A stretch of DNA of 10,315 bases. Source: Bacteroidota bacterium (lineage in GTDB: Bacteria > Bacteroidota > Bacteroidia > Bacteroidales > GCA-2748055). The notes below the pieces were generated by a model that saw only the letters and a list, made by a program, of their open reading frames with translations, ran no database searches and was not told the DNA's origin. The stretch is taken from assembly GCA_030592605.1 (NCBI GenBank), contig JAUVIT010000031.1, positions 1 to 10,315 on the forward strand. Reading direction: 5' to 3'. Shown one piece after another: positions 1 through 7,403 of this stretch. The position numbers were made by a program, and so were the translations under genes. Positions within the stretch are counted from its first letter, which is position 1. The number at the start of each line of letters is the position of its first letter.

Positions 1-753
1 CTCGAGCCAAACACCCTTATAGAACTGATCCGCTATTTCAAAGAAGATCGTATCGGCCTGGTTGACTCACGCTTAATCAGCACTGGCATCAAAAGTGGCG
101 GGATATCCAGGCAGGAAAAATTCTACACAGGCCGTGAAGTCAGCATTAAACATCACGAAAGTGTTCTCTGGGAATCCATGATGGGTCCTTTTGGCGGATG
201 CTATGCCATTAGAAAGTCTCTCTACAGACCCGTTCCCAATCACTTCCTGGTGGATGATTTCTTTATTAATATGTCAGTTCTTGAGCAGGGAGCATCGTGT
301 ATCAGCAACATCCTTGCAACTGTCAGTGAAGATGTCTCCAACAGTCCCCGGGAAGAGTTCCGCAGAAAAAAACGGATCTCTGCAGGTAACTATCAAAACT
401 TGTTCAGGTTCCGTTCCATGCTATTTAAAGGAAGTTTAGGTGTCGGATTCTGCTTTTTCTCGCATAAGGTTCTTCGATGGATCATCCCTTTCCTGGTGAT
501 AATTACCCTGAGTTTATCCACAGTTCTGGGTGTAAAATCGAACTTCTACCTGCTCCTTGCCCTCCTGCAAGTATTGGTGCTCTTCATCCCAGTTATTACC
601 TATATCTTAGGGAAAATTGGAATTCAAAGTATACCTTTGCGCTTTATTTCACATTTTGTTCTGATGAACATGGCCCTATTGGCCGGTTTTTTTAAATTTT
701 CAGGAGGGATTAGAAACAATGTCTGGCAACCTACAAGCAGAAACCAGGATTAA
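1..753 (+). CDS. Glycosyltransferase family 2, membrane-anchored (partial, N-terminus outside window)
   Basis: The frame is open from base 1, so the start lies upstream and 250 residues are visible. This is the C-terminal part of a processive or dolichol-type family 2 glycosyltransferase, which would transfer a sugar from an activated donor at the inner membrane. Visible signs: a GGCYAIRKS segment at about residues 64-72, followed by a VDD acidic pair (codons at 253-258) in the usual place of the catalytic base region. Next come the basic RRKKR stretch and the SHKVLRW motif that precede the membrane segments in this family. Three hydrophobic segments follow (about 160-178, 181-202 and 213-230). 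The C-terminus ends in a VWQPT-type motif common in these enzymes. The gene overlaps the start of ribBA by 35 bases. The acceptor and the glycan made cannot be told from the sequence. Confidence 0.85.
   Translation, partial: LEPNTLIELIRYFKEDRIGLVDSRLISTGIKSGGISRQEKFYTGREVSIKHHESVLWESMMGPFGGCYAIRKSLYRPVPNHFLVDDFFINMSVLEQGASCISNILATVSEDVSNSPREEFRRKKRISAGNYQNLFRFRSMLFKGSLGVGFCFFSHKVLRWIIPFLVIITLSLSTVLGVKSNFYLLLALLQVLVLFIPVITYILGKIGIQSIPLRFISHFVLMNMALLAGFFKFSGGIRNNVWQPTSRNQD
702..707 (+). promoter_or_regulatory. Ribosome binding site of ribBA
   Basis: A full AGGAGG stands 11 bases before the ATG at 719. It lies inside the last codons of the upstream glycosyltransferase. Strong Shine-Dalgarno sites are unusual in Bacteroidota; panB, cdd and dnaK in this window have none. 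Confidence 0.6.
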
Positions 754-1978
754 ACTCAACACCATTGAAGAGGCCCTGGAAGATATCAGGAACGGTAAAA
801 TTATTATCGTAGTTGATGATGAGGACAGGGAGAACGAAGGAGATTTTGTCTGCGCTGCAGAACTGGTCACTCCCGAAACCGTTAATTTTATGGCCACCAA
901 TGGCAAAGGGCTGATCTGTGCCTCTCTTACCGAGGAACGTTGTGCAGAACTGGATCTTCCCCTGATGGTCAGCAGCAATACCAGCAGTTACGCCACCGCT
1001 TTCACCGTCTCCGTGGATTTGCTAAAGGGATGCACCACAGGAATTTCAGCTTCGGACCGAGCCAAAACACTCAGGGCACTTGTTGATCCTGCCACTCGAC
1101 CGGATGACCTCGGACGACCAGGTCATATATTTCCCCTGAAGTCGAAACGACAGGGGGTGCTGAGACGTGCCGGCCACACCGAAGCAGCGGTCGATCTGAC
1201 AGTGTTGGCGGGATTGAAGCCAGGTGGAGTCCTGGTGGAAATTATGAATGAGGATGGTTCCATGGCTCGACTCCCGGAACTGGCCCACATCGCCGCTGAG
1301 TACCATCTGAAAATTATCACCATAAAAGACCTGATTGCTTACAGGCTAAACTCCGACTCAATTGTTCTAAAGGGTACTGAGGTAAAACTTCCCACCGAAT
1401 ATGGCGACTTTAACCTGACCCCTTTTATCCAGATATCTAATGGCCTTGAGCACGTTGCAATTACCAAGGGAAGGTGGAGCCAGGAAGAGAATGTACTGGT
1501 AAGGGTTCACTCATCCTGCGTTACCGGTGATATTTTTGGCAGTTTCCGCTGTGATTGCGGCGATCAGCTACATGAAGCTATGAAGATGGTTCAGAAAGAG
1601 GGTCAGGGCGTAATAATCTACCTGAATCAGGAAGGGCGCGGCATAGGTTTATACAATAAAATGAAAGCATACAAACTCCAGGAAGAGGGTCGCGACACCG
1701 TCGAGGCCAACGTGGAACTGGGCTTTCAGGACGATGAACGTGATTATGGAGTGGGTGCCGGAATGTTGCACACCCTGGGAATCAGGAATATCAGGCTGAT
1801 CACCAATAACCCGGTAAAAAAGGCGGGTCTCGAGGGTTATGGAATGACCATTGTTGAAACCATTCAGCTGGAGATTCCCTCCAACAAACACAACCAGTTT
1901 TACCTGGAGACCAAGCGAGATAAGATGGGACACTTTCTTAATATTGCTAAGTATAATAATCCTCTAAAGGATGAATGA
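719..1978 (+). CDS. ribBA: Bifunctional 3,4-dihydroxy-2-butanone 4-phosphate synthase / GTP cyclohydrolase II
   Basis: A cytoplasmic two-domain enzyme for the two entry steps of riboflavin synthesis: ribulose 5-phosphate to 3,4-dihydroxy-2-butanone 4-phosphate plus formate, and GTP to the diaminopyrimidinone precursor. The RibB half (about 1-205) shows the acidic metal-binding loop [10 protein letters not shown] (33-42), RPGHIFPL, and the GHTEA motif with His153. The RibA half (about 210-405) has the zinc cysteines Cys267, Cys278 and Cys280 in HSSC...RCDCG, then [19 protein letters not shown] (338-348) and TNNPVKK. All expected motifs are present in both halves and the length (419 aa) is normal. 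The ATG at 719 is supported by AGGAGG. The gene overlaps the glycosyltransferase by 35 bases and fmt by 8 bases, so the three are probably cotranscribed. No FMN riboswitch is visible upstream, where the DNA is coding. Confidence 0.97.
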   Translation: MSGNLQAETRIKLNTIEEALEDIRNGKIIIVVDDEDRENEGDFVCAAELVTPETVNFMATNGKGLICASLTEERCAELDLPLMVSSNTSSYATAFTVSVDLLKGCTTGISASDRAKTLRALVDPATRPDDLGRPGHIFPLKSKRQGVLRRAGHTEAAVDLTVLAGLKPGGVLVEIMNEDGSMARLPELAHIAAEYHLKIITIKDLIAYRLNSDSIVLKGTEVKLPTEYGDFNLTPFIQISNGLEHVAITKGRWSQEENVLVRVHSSCVTGDIFGSFRCDCGDQLHEAMKMVQKEGQGVIIYLNQEGRGIGLYNKMKAYKLQEEGRDTVEANVELGFQDDERDYGVGAGMLHTLGIRNIRLITNNPVKKAGLEGYGMTIVETIQLEIPSNKHNQFYLETKRDKMGHFLNIAKYNNPLKDE

Positions 1979-2951
1979 GCAATCGCCACGGATTATCTAT
2001 ATGGGAACTCCCGGTTTTGCCGTAGGTCCCCTCCAGAAATTGCTTGAGTCAGCCTGCAATGTGGTAGCTGTTATTACTGCCCCGGATCGTCGGGCGGGCA
2101 GAGGAAAAAAAATCACCCATTCCGAAGTCAAAAGCTATGTACTCCGACAGGAAAAGCCTATCCCCATTCTTCAGCCGGAGAATCTGAAAGATCCTGTATT
2201 CCTGGAGAAACTTCGTGCGTTGAAGCCAGATTTACAGGTAGTTGTGGCCTTCCGGATGCTGCCAGAGCTGGTGTGGAGTGTCCCTTCTATGGGGACCTTT
2301 AACCTGCATGCTTCCTTGCTTCCTCAATACCGTGGTGCCGCCCCCATTAATCATGTTCTTATGAATGGGGAGAAAGAGACCGGAGTTACAACATTTTTCA
2401 TCGATGAAAAGATCGATACGGGCAAGATTCTACTCCAAAAGCGCACAGCTATTGGAGATGACGAGACAGCGGGTGAGCTCCACGACAGATTGATGGAACT
2501 GGGAGCCAAGCTGGTACTTGAAACGGTCCTTCAGCTTTACAGCGCACAGCTGGAAGCAAAGTCACAGGACCAATACCTGGATTCCGCATCCGGTTTAAAC
2601 CCAGCCCCAAAGATATTTAAGGAAAATTGCCGCATTGACTGGAATCTGCCTGGAAAAAAGCTTTTTAATCTGATCCGTGGACTCAGCCCCTACCCGGGTG
2701 CATATACCATGTTGGAAAGGGAAACAGGGGATGCACTGCAGTGTAAAATTTTTCAAGCCACTTTTGAGGAGCTTTCTCACCAGGATGTTCCCGGATCCAT
2801 CTCTACCGATGGAAAACGCTCACTGAAGGTATCTGTCAATGATGGGTGGATCCAGATTCACTCTATTCAGCAGGAAGGGAAACGGAAAATGGAAATCAAG
2901 GATTTTCTGGCCGGATTCAGCTTTGTGAACGGGGTTTACCGGTTTTCCTGA
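1971..2951 (+). CDS. fmt: Methionyl-tRNA formyltransferase
   Basis: Formylates Met-tRNA(fMet) with 10-formyltetrahydrofolate, giving the initiator tRNA used in bacterial translation. The N-terminal formyltransferase domain (about 1-200) has the MGTPGFAV start, [10 protein letters not shown], the [16 protein letters not shown] motif with Asn111 and His113, and Asp149 in the IDTG motif; these match the catalytic Asn-His-Asp set of the family. The C-terminal OB-like tRNA-binding domain (about 215-320) contains [10 protein letters not shown]. At 326 aa the length is typical and the C-terminus looks complete. The start codon lies inside the last codons of ribBA (ATGAATGA, 8-base overlap), suggesting translational coupling. 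The last 35 bases overlap the convergent recombinase-like gene. Confidence 0.97.
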   Translation: MNEQSPRIIYMGTPGFAVGPLQKLLESACNVVAVITAPDRRAGRGKKITHSEVKSYVLRQEKPIPILQPENLKDPVFLEKLRALKPDLQVVVAFRMLPELVWSVPSMGTFNLHASLLPQYRGAAPINHVLMNGEKETGVTTFFIDEKIDTGKILLQKRTAIGDDETAGELHDRLMELGAKLVLETVLQLYSAQLEAKSQDQYLDSASGLNPAPKIFKENCRIDWNLPGKKLFNLIRGLSPYPGAYTMLERETGDALQCKIFQATFEELSHQDVPGSISTDGKRSLKVSVNDGWIQIHSIQQEGKRKMEIKDFLAGFSFVNGVYRFS

Positions 2952-3375
2952 GGTGTTTTAAATTAAGGTCGATCCCCTCCGTTAACTGGTAGTACAGCCT
3001 GATTGCATTGATAAACTGCAACTGGTAAGAACGTGAGTACCTTCCAGAAACAAAAAACTCGAAATTATAGTCCTCAATCGCTCCCATGCTGATCTGACGG
3101 GGTTCAATTCCATCAAAACGTTCGAAGAAGCGTTTGACCATAAACAGATAGCTCTTTCTCGATTTCTCAGAGTAGCCCTCCTTTTCCAGTTGACTCACAT
3201 AGAACTCCAGATTGACGCCCTCCTCCTTCTGATTGTGCCTGAAAAGGGCTGAGATAGTGTGCCACCAGTCGGGGGAGTGTTTTTTGGAGATGGATTCACC
3301 AAAAAAATCAATGCGTGTTTGCCTGCCATCCGGAGGAAGGATCATCCTGGCAGGTGCTATTTCAGCTTGGGCCAT
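2917..3375 (-). CDS. Stand-alone tyrosine-recombinase N-terminal (SAM-like core-binding) domain protein
   Basis: A 152-residue protein. Residues about 50-140 look like the helical core-binding domain of phage-integrase/XerC-D-type recombinases: a helix around LEFYVSQLEKEGYS, SRKSYLFMVKRFFERF (72-87), an IEDYNFEF helix, and INAIRLYYQ (122-130). In full-length enzymes the last motif comes just before the linker to the catalytic domain. Here the protein ends 22 residues later, and the catalytic domain with its Arg-His-Arg-Tyr set is absent. No room is left for it, because the next DNA codes for fmt on the other strand. ATG 3375 (MAQAEI) is preferred over a longer start at 3447, since the extra 24 codons run through a palindromic control region. 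It could be a remnant of an integrase or a conserved small DNA-binding protein; the intact frame mildly favours the latter. The domain assignment is by pattern recognition only. Confidence 0.6.
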   Translation of the reverse strand: MAQAEIAPARMILPPDGRQTRIDFFGESISKKHSPDWWHTISALFRHNQKEEGVNLEFYVSQLEKEGYSEKSRKSYLFMVKRFFERFDGIEPRQISMGAIEDYNFEFFVSGRYSRSYQLQFINAIRLYYQLTEGIDLNLKHLRKTGKPRSQS

Positions 3376-3422
3376 GGTACAATTTTCATATAAATTTAAG
3401 CTACCTGCAGACCAATGTAAAG

Positions 3423-3437
3423 TTTTGACAGTCAAAA
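3423..3437. promoter_or_regulatory. 15-bp palindrome, candidate operator
   Basis: TTTTGAC-A-GTCAAAA is a perfect inverted repeat with 7-base arms and a 1-base centre. It lies in the intergenic space between two divergent genes, 12 bases before the -33 element of the promoter at 3450-3481 and 47 bases before the ATG of the recombinase-like gene. Position and symmetry suggest a binding site for a dimeric regulator; the regulator is unknown. Confidence 0.45.
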
Positions 3438-3449
3438 TGATTAACATGT

Positions 3450-3481
3450 TTTGAACATTTTGCCTGAAATGAATATCTTTG
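3450..3481 (+). promoter_or_regulatory. Bacteroidota-type promoter of the DUF4251 lipoprotein gene
   Basis: TTTG (3450-3453), a 20-base spacer and TATCTTTG (3474-3481) match the Bacteroidota sigma-ABfr consensus (TTTG at -33, TAnnTTTG at -7) at every defined base. Transcription would start about 3485-3488, giving a leader of roughly 22-25 bases before the ATG at 3510. Confidence 0.7.
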
Positions 3482-3509
3482 ACCTCATTAATTTCAAATA
3501 CTAATTAGA

Positions 3510-4007
3510 ATGAAAACAGGAATCGCAGCTATAATTACCGCAGCTATCTTTCTTTCAGCCTGCTCTGCATCATCTTCCACAGCTAAAAATGAGCTTAAAG
3601 CTGCAGAATTTGAGCAAACAGCATCCTTGATTGAGAGCGGCTCTTATCAGTTTGCCGTCAGATCCGCCACACCCTCCGGAGGTAAAACGATTCAGATGAC
3701 TTCGGTATACACAATGAAGGCTAAAGACGGCAAATATGAAGCCCACCTGCCCTATTTCGGCAGAGCATATTCCCCATCTTATGGAGGTAGTCAAAGTGTA
3801 GAATTCATTGGAGAGCCCGAAGATCTGGAAATCACCAGGAAAGACAATAAGAACAAAGTCTCAGTTTCATTCACCATCACAACTAATGCTGAAAAGTATA
3901 CAGTCAATCTTGAAGTGGGCGGATCCGGTTATGGAACCCTTATAATCTCCAATCCAAGAAAGCAGCCCATTTCCTATTCCGGGCTTTTAGGTGAATTAAA
4001 GGATTAG
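3510..4007 (+). CDS. DUF4251 family lipoprotein
   Basis: A 165-residue exported lipoprotein. The signal peptide (MKTGIAAIITAAIF) is followed by a lipobox LSAC with Cys18 as the lipidated residue. The residues after Cys are SASSS with no acidic cluster, so the Bacteroidota surface-export signal appears to be missing and a periplasm-facing position is inferred. The rest resembles DUF4251 proteins, with the hallmark LPYFGRAY (80-87), a glycine-rich strand pattern, and ISYSG near the C-terminus. The function of this family is unknown. It has its own promoter and ends tail-to-tail with the glucosaminidase gene: the four bases TTAG at 4004-4007 carry both stop codons. Confidence 0.85.
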   Translation: MKTGIAAIITAAIFLSACSASSSTAKNELKAAEFEQTASLIESGSYQFAVRSATPSGGKTIQMTSVYTMKAKDGKYEAHLPYFGRAYSPSYGGSQSVEFIGEPEDLEITRKDNKNKVSVSFTITTNAEKYTVNLEVGGSGYGTLIISNPRKQPISYSGLLGELKD

Positions 4008-5017
4008 TGTTCGAAGCGAAATTGCATTTCCTCCTCTTCGTATTCTTCTTTGGTGGGTTCCAGCTTTAAAACAGGTTCCCGCTTTTTCCTTCTGAGGTAA
4101 ATGTCAGTACCTTCCAGGGGTTGCTCACCCTCCATCATGTGGTTCATCCTGTACAGGTGTTTCAGTTTTACCCCATAGATCTGACTTACATCATACAGGG
4201 TCTGACCTGCGTCCATCCTGTGGATTTCATTCCCCGGTGCCGCCTTTCTTCTTTTTGGTTGAAGATAAATAATGCTTCCCGTTTCCAGCTTTGCACCCTT
4301 GTATAGGTCGTTGTACTTGTATATCTCATTCTTGTAAAGCCCCAGCTCTGCCCTGAGCGATTCAGGAGTATCTCCGGGCTCTGACAGGATGTAATCAATA
4401 CTATTATTCGACTGAACACTCCTCTTGGTCATGCTTGCCTGGCCAGCCAGATAAGAGCTGGTATCGATGCCATCAAGAGTCCCGTTCAATACCATCAGGT
4501 CGTAATTGTAAAGCTCATTCTCCTCGATAATCCTGATAAGCAGGGTCGCATAGTTATTGGCTGTGGCATACCCGGCTGCTTTCAATCCCTTTGCCCAACC
4601 CCTATAGTCATGCGGACTGATCTCAAACAGGGAAGCATATCTTGATTTTGTAGTAAGAAACTGACTATGGTCCATAAAGGATTCGTATGCTGAAGGGTAA
4701 GATCTGAAACACTCATGCCGTTTGTCATCATCATGGTACATCTTTTTTCCGGTCCAGTCATGGCACTTGATCCCAAAATGATTATTTCCCTTAACAGCTA
4801 GGCTGCTGTTACCATTATTTGACTCCAGGCATCCCTGGGCCAGGGTGATACTTGCAGGAATCCCAACCCGGATCATCTCCCTCATGGCCAAATCAGAAAA
4901 GTCTGCGATGTACTTCTCCCTGGTGATCTTCTGACCTTTAAGCATATTGCCCGACAAGGCCAGCAGCAACATTAACAGCGCTGTCTTTAAAGTATCTGAT
5001 GATTTCAACAACTGCAC
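4004..5017 (-). CDS. Exported N-acetylglucosaminidase (peptidoglycan hydrolase) with two LysM repeats
   Basis: Probably cleaves peptidoglycan glycan strands in the periplasm or outer envelope. A signal peptide covers about 1-28, with likely cleavage before Gln29 (LKG|Q). The glucosaminidase domain (about 34-170) has the predicted catalytic Glu65 in AQGCLESNNGNS, then NNHFGIKC and a typical FRSY...SFMDHSQFL stretch. Two LysM-like repeats follow, at about 207-253 (ending IIYLQPK) and about 265-312 (ending DIYLRRK), which would anchor the enzyme to peptidoglycan. An acidic tail closes the protein. The start is not ATG: a stop at 5026-5024 limits the frame to GTG 5017, TTG 5011 or TTG 5008. The outermost codon is given here, but the AGGAGG at 5023-5018 is spaced correctly only for the TTG codons. 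An ATG at 4972 would remove the basic part of the signal peptide. Confidence 0.92.
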   Translation of the reverse strand: MQLLKSSDTLKTALLMLLLALSGNMLKGQKITREKYIADFSDLAMREMIRVGIPASITLAQGCLESNNGNSSLAVKGNNHFGIKCHDWTGKKMYHDDDKRHECFRSYPSAYESFMDHSQFLTTKSRYASLFEISPHDYRGWAKGLKAAGYATANNYATLLIRIIEENELYNYDLMVLNGTLDGIDTSSYLAGQASMTKRSVQSNNSIDYILSEPGDTPESLRAELGLYKNEIYKYNDLYKGAKLETGSIIYLQPKRRKAAPGNEIHRMDAGQTLYDVSQIYGVKLKHLYRMNHMMEGEQPLEGTDIYLRRKKREPVLKLEPTKEEYEEEEMQFRFEH

Positions 5018-5023
5018 CCTCCT
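5018..5023 (-). promoter_or_regulatory. Ribosome binding site that bears on the glucosaminidase start
   Basis: AGGAGG on the minus strand touches GTG 5017 directly, which is too close to serve it. It lies 6 bases before TTG 5011 and 9 bases before TTG 5008. This points to initiation at a TTG codon, which would shorten the protein by two or three residues. Confidence 0.5.
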
Positions 5024-5177
5024 TTATTCTGTGAAAACTGAATGGATAAAAATAGAGATATGCACTCCAATATCTCCCGGGAGTTTTTAACAATCTCCTT
5101 CTACTAACGTCAGTTGATAACAAAATCTTATATCGTTCATATATTCAGTAACTTTATTTTCAAATTAAGTTTAAACC

Positions 5178-5660
5178 ATGAAACAGAGGGCATATACGGT
5201 CAGGATGTATGAATATGACCGACTTGATGAACTTTCGGAAGAGCAGGTTATATTAGTAAACAGCGCTATTAAAGCCGCACGGGATGCCTATGCTCCATAT
5301 TCGGAATACCATGTGGGTGCCGCACTTCGCCTGACCAATGGTGAAATTATTATTGGCAGCAACCAGGAAAATGCGGCCTACCCTTCGGGACTCTGTGCTG
5401 AGCGGGTGGCCATCTTTTATGCCGGGGCCCGTCACCCGGATGTTCCGGTGCAATCCATTGCCATTGCTGCCATCCGGGAGGGGATTCTGCAAGAGGGGCC
5501 TGTTGCACCCTGTGGTGCCTGCCGTCAGGTCCTGTATGAAAAAGAAAGTCAGGGAGAGGCTCCTATGGAGCTAATCCTCTATGGTAGTAAAATGATTCAG
5601 GTAATCAATAAGGTAACCGACCTGCTGCCTCTTCCCTTTAAGCTGGAGGATCTTTCTTAA
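5178..5660 (+). CDS. cdd: Cytidine deaminase
   Basis: Hydrolytically deaminates cytidine and deoxycytidine to uridine and deoxyuridine in pyrimidine salvage. The 160-residue length fits the small tetrameric zinc enzymes. Visible motifs: YSEYHVGAAL (41-50); NQENAAYPSGLCAE (62-75), with zinc ligand Cys73 and proton-shuttle Glu75; and PCGACRQ (111-117), with zinc ligands Cys112 and Cys115. No Shine-Dalgarno site is seen. A TAACTTTA at 5149-5156 resembles a Bacteroidota -7 box, but a matching TTTG upstream is lacking. The last 23 bases overlap the convergent pseudouridine synthase gene. Confidence 0.95.
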   Translation: MKQRAYTVRMYEYDRLDELSEEQVILVNSAIKAARDAYAPYSEYHVGAALRLTNGEIIIGSNQENAAYPSGLCAERVAIFYAGARHPDVPVQSIAIAAIREGILQEGPVAPCGACRQVLYEKESQGEAPMELILYGSKMIQVINKVTDLLPLPFKLEDLS

Positions 5661-6342
5661 AGAAGACCGGGAAAATATCCATTTTCGGATAGGGAGCCAC
5701 CACTTCAAGACGCTCTTTCTTCACTGGATGAACAAAGGCAATCCGGCGGGCGTGCAGGCTAATGCCCCCATTGGGATTGGATTTGCGGGCTCCATATTTT
5801 CTATCCCCCTTTATTACACTACCTATTCCCGAAAGCTGTGCTCTGATTTGGTGATGACGACCCGTCTCCAGTACAATCTCCAGCAGGTGGTAGCGGTCAG
5901 AAGAAGCCAGTTTCCGGTAGTGGAGCCGGGCATGTTTGGAGCCATTTACTTCTTTGTCATGCACATAGCACTTATTCTGTTTCGTATTCCGGGTTATATA
6001 GTGTTCCAGCGTGCCGGAATCGGGCTGTGGACACTTTTCGACAATGGCATGGTAGATCTTATCTACCTCCTTCTCCTTAAACAATCCAGCCATCCTGCTG
6101 AGGGCCTTACTGGTTTTGGCAAAAACTATAGCTCCGCTAACCGGACGATCCAAACGGTGCGGAATGCCCATAAAAACTTCACCGGGTTTGTTGTCGCGCT
6201 CCTTGACAAAGGCTTTCAATAACTTGTCCAGTGATACATCACCGGTTATATCCCCCTGTACAATGTGGGAGACACGTTTGTTGACAATCATCAGGTGATT
6301 GTCCTCATACAGAATCGTAGCAGGAGGTTTTAACAGGCTCAT
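5638..6342 (-). CDS. RluA-family pseudouridine synthase
   Basis: Converts specific uridines to pseudouridine in rRNA or tRNA; the exact target cannot be assigned. The 234-residue protein consists of the catalytic domain only, with no S4 RNA-binding domain. The catalytic Asp65 is in the HRLDRPVSG motif (62-70), followed by FAKTSKALSRM; ETGRHHQIRAQL and the SLHARRIAFVHP segment are the later conserved blocks. The N-terminal VNKRVSHIVQGD differs from the commoner VNKPxGxxVHP motif. It starts 29 bases after the panB stop on the same strand, so it is probably cotranscribed with panB. Its end overlaps cdd by 23 bases. Confidence 0.92.
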   Translation of the reverse strand: MSLLKPPATILYEDNHLMIVNKRVSHIVQGDITGDVSLDKLLKAFVKERDNKPGEVFMGIPHRLDRPVSGAIVFAKTSKALSRMAGLFKEKEVDKIYHAIVEKCPQPDSGTLEHYITRNTKQNKCYVHDKEVNGSKHARLHYRKLASSDRYHLLEIVLETGRHHQIRAQLSGIGSVIKGDRKYGARKSNPNGGISLHARRIAFVHPVKKERLEVVAPYPKMDIFPVFFKKDPPA

Positions 6343-6371
6343 TATATGGATACTAGGAATGCTAACAGGCT

Positions 6372-7187
6372 CTAATACTGTTCGCTTTTGTTAGGAAACT
6401 CCATGGACCGAACATCATCGATATAATTCTTAACCGCGCCTTTTATTTCCATCTGCAGGTTGTGGTAGCGTCGCAGGAAGCGGGGGGAGAATTCCTGAGT
6501 GATTCCCAGCATATCGTGAAGCACCAGCACCTGGCCGCTTACATCACCACCTGCCCCAATTCCTATGGTAGGGATTTTGATGGACCTGGTCACTTCGCCA
6601 GCCAGCTTGGCCGGAATCTTCTCCAATACCACGGCAAAACAACCTGTTTCGGCAAGGATCGCAGCATCTGATTTCAATTTTTCGGCTTCCTCCTTATCAG
6701 TGGCCCTGACCACATAGGTCCCAAATTTATGAATGGCCTGAGGGGTTAATCCCAGGTGTCCCATCACTGGAATACCGGCAGACAGGATTCGCTCTATGGA
6801 TTCTTTGATTTCCACACCCCCTTCCATCTTGATGGCACTGGCACCCGTCTCCTTCATGATTCGAATGGCCGACACCAGCGCCTCTTTCGAGTCACCCTGG
6901 TAGGTGCCAAAAGGTAAGTCAACCACTACCAGGGCCCTGCTGGTAGCCCTTACCACCGATGCTGCATGGTAAATCATGTTGTCGAGGGTGATGGGCAGGG
7001 TAGTTTCGTAACCGGCCATTACATTGGAAGCCGAGTCGCCCACAAGAATTACATCAATACCCGCCTGATCCAGGAGGCGGGCAAATGAGTAATCATATCC
7101 GGTCAACATAGCAATCTTCTCCCCCTTATGCTTCATGGCCAGAAGCACATGGGTGGTCACACGTTTAACATTCGAGTGCAGCGACAT
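6372..7187 (-). CDS. panB: 3-methyl-2-oxobutanoate hydroxymethyltransferase (ketopantoate hydroxymethyltransferase)
   Basis: Adds a hydroxymethyl group from 5,10-methylenetetrahydrofolate to 3-methyl-2-oxobutanoate, the first committed step to pantothenate and coenzyme A. In the 271-residue form the magnesium ligands are Asp51 (VGDSASN), Asp90 (VDLPFG) and Glu122 (KMEGG). Lys120 is conserved, and the likely catalytic base is Glu189 in VLEKIP. The GHLGLTPQ and GIGAGG motifs are also present. The start at 7187 ([13 protein letters not shown]) is preferred over ATG 7244, because family members begin near this point and the extra 19 residues are low-complexity and lie in AT-rich DNA. The stop is TAG. 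It leads a likely two-gene unit with the pseudouridine synthase and is divergent from dnaK. Confidence 0.96.
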   Translation of the reverse strand: MSLHSNVKRVTTHVLLAMKHKGEKIAMLTGYDYSFARLLDQAGIDVILVGDSASNVMAGYETTLPITLDNMIYHAASVVRATSRALVVVDLPFGTYQGDSKEALVSAIRIMKETGASAIKMEGGVEIKESIERILSAGIPVMGHLGLTPQAIHKFGTYVVRATDKEEAEKLKSDAAILAETGCFAVVLEKIPAKLAGEVTRSIKIPTIGIGAGGDVSGQVLVLHDMLGITQEFSPRFLRRYHNLQMEIKGAVKNYIDDVRSMEFPNKSEQY

Positions 7188-7246
7188 GGTGTTTACATTA
7201 AAATTCCCTACAAAGTTTACAATAAATTTCCTATTGGCAGTCAATT

Positions 7247-7263
7247 TGTCAGTAAACCTGACA
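7247..7263. promoter_or_regulatory. Inverted repeat in the panB-dnaK intergenic region
   Basis: TGTCAG-TAAAC-CTGACA has perfect 6-base arms and a 5-base spacer, 60-76 bases before the panB start. It could be an operator. The 216-base gap (7188-7403) holds no other clear element; a weak promoter-like pair for dnaK (ATTG 7309-7312, TAATCTTC 7333-7340) has several mismatches to the consensus. Confidence 0.25.
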
Positions 7264-7403
7264 TGAAAAAGGCAGATATCTCTGAATTATTGTGCCAATA
7301 TAACATCCATTGCCTGAAAATCCCGATTGGCATAATCTTCGATAGGAGATTGTATCAGATATATACATGATCATAAACAGAACGAAATAAACAGATAATA
7401 GTT

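Noticed and set aside
178..753. Separate small membrane protein starting at ATG 178
   Set aside because: The same frame is open to base 1 and codes for typical glycosyltransferase sequence before that ATG, so the gene simply begins outside the window.
2917..3375. Integrative element or integron-like integrase
   Set aside because: There is no catalytic domain, no tRNA attachment site, no direct repeats and no other element genes around it.
3376..3447. Longer start (ATG 3447) for the recombinase-domain gene
   Set aside because: The added 24 codons pass through the palindrome at 3423-3437 and AT-rich control DNA, and their translation shows no domain-like pattern.
5728..6222. 164-codon open frame on the + strand
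   Set aside because: It is antisense to the pseudouridine synthase, whose catalytic motifs are clear, and its translation resembles no family I know.
7188..7244. Longer start (ATG 7244) for panB
   Set aside because: PanB proteins usually begin near the [13 protein letters not shown] segment; the 19 extra residues are Asn/Phe/Val-rich and come from AT-rich intergenic DNA.
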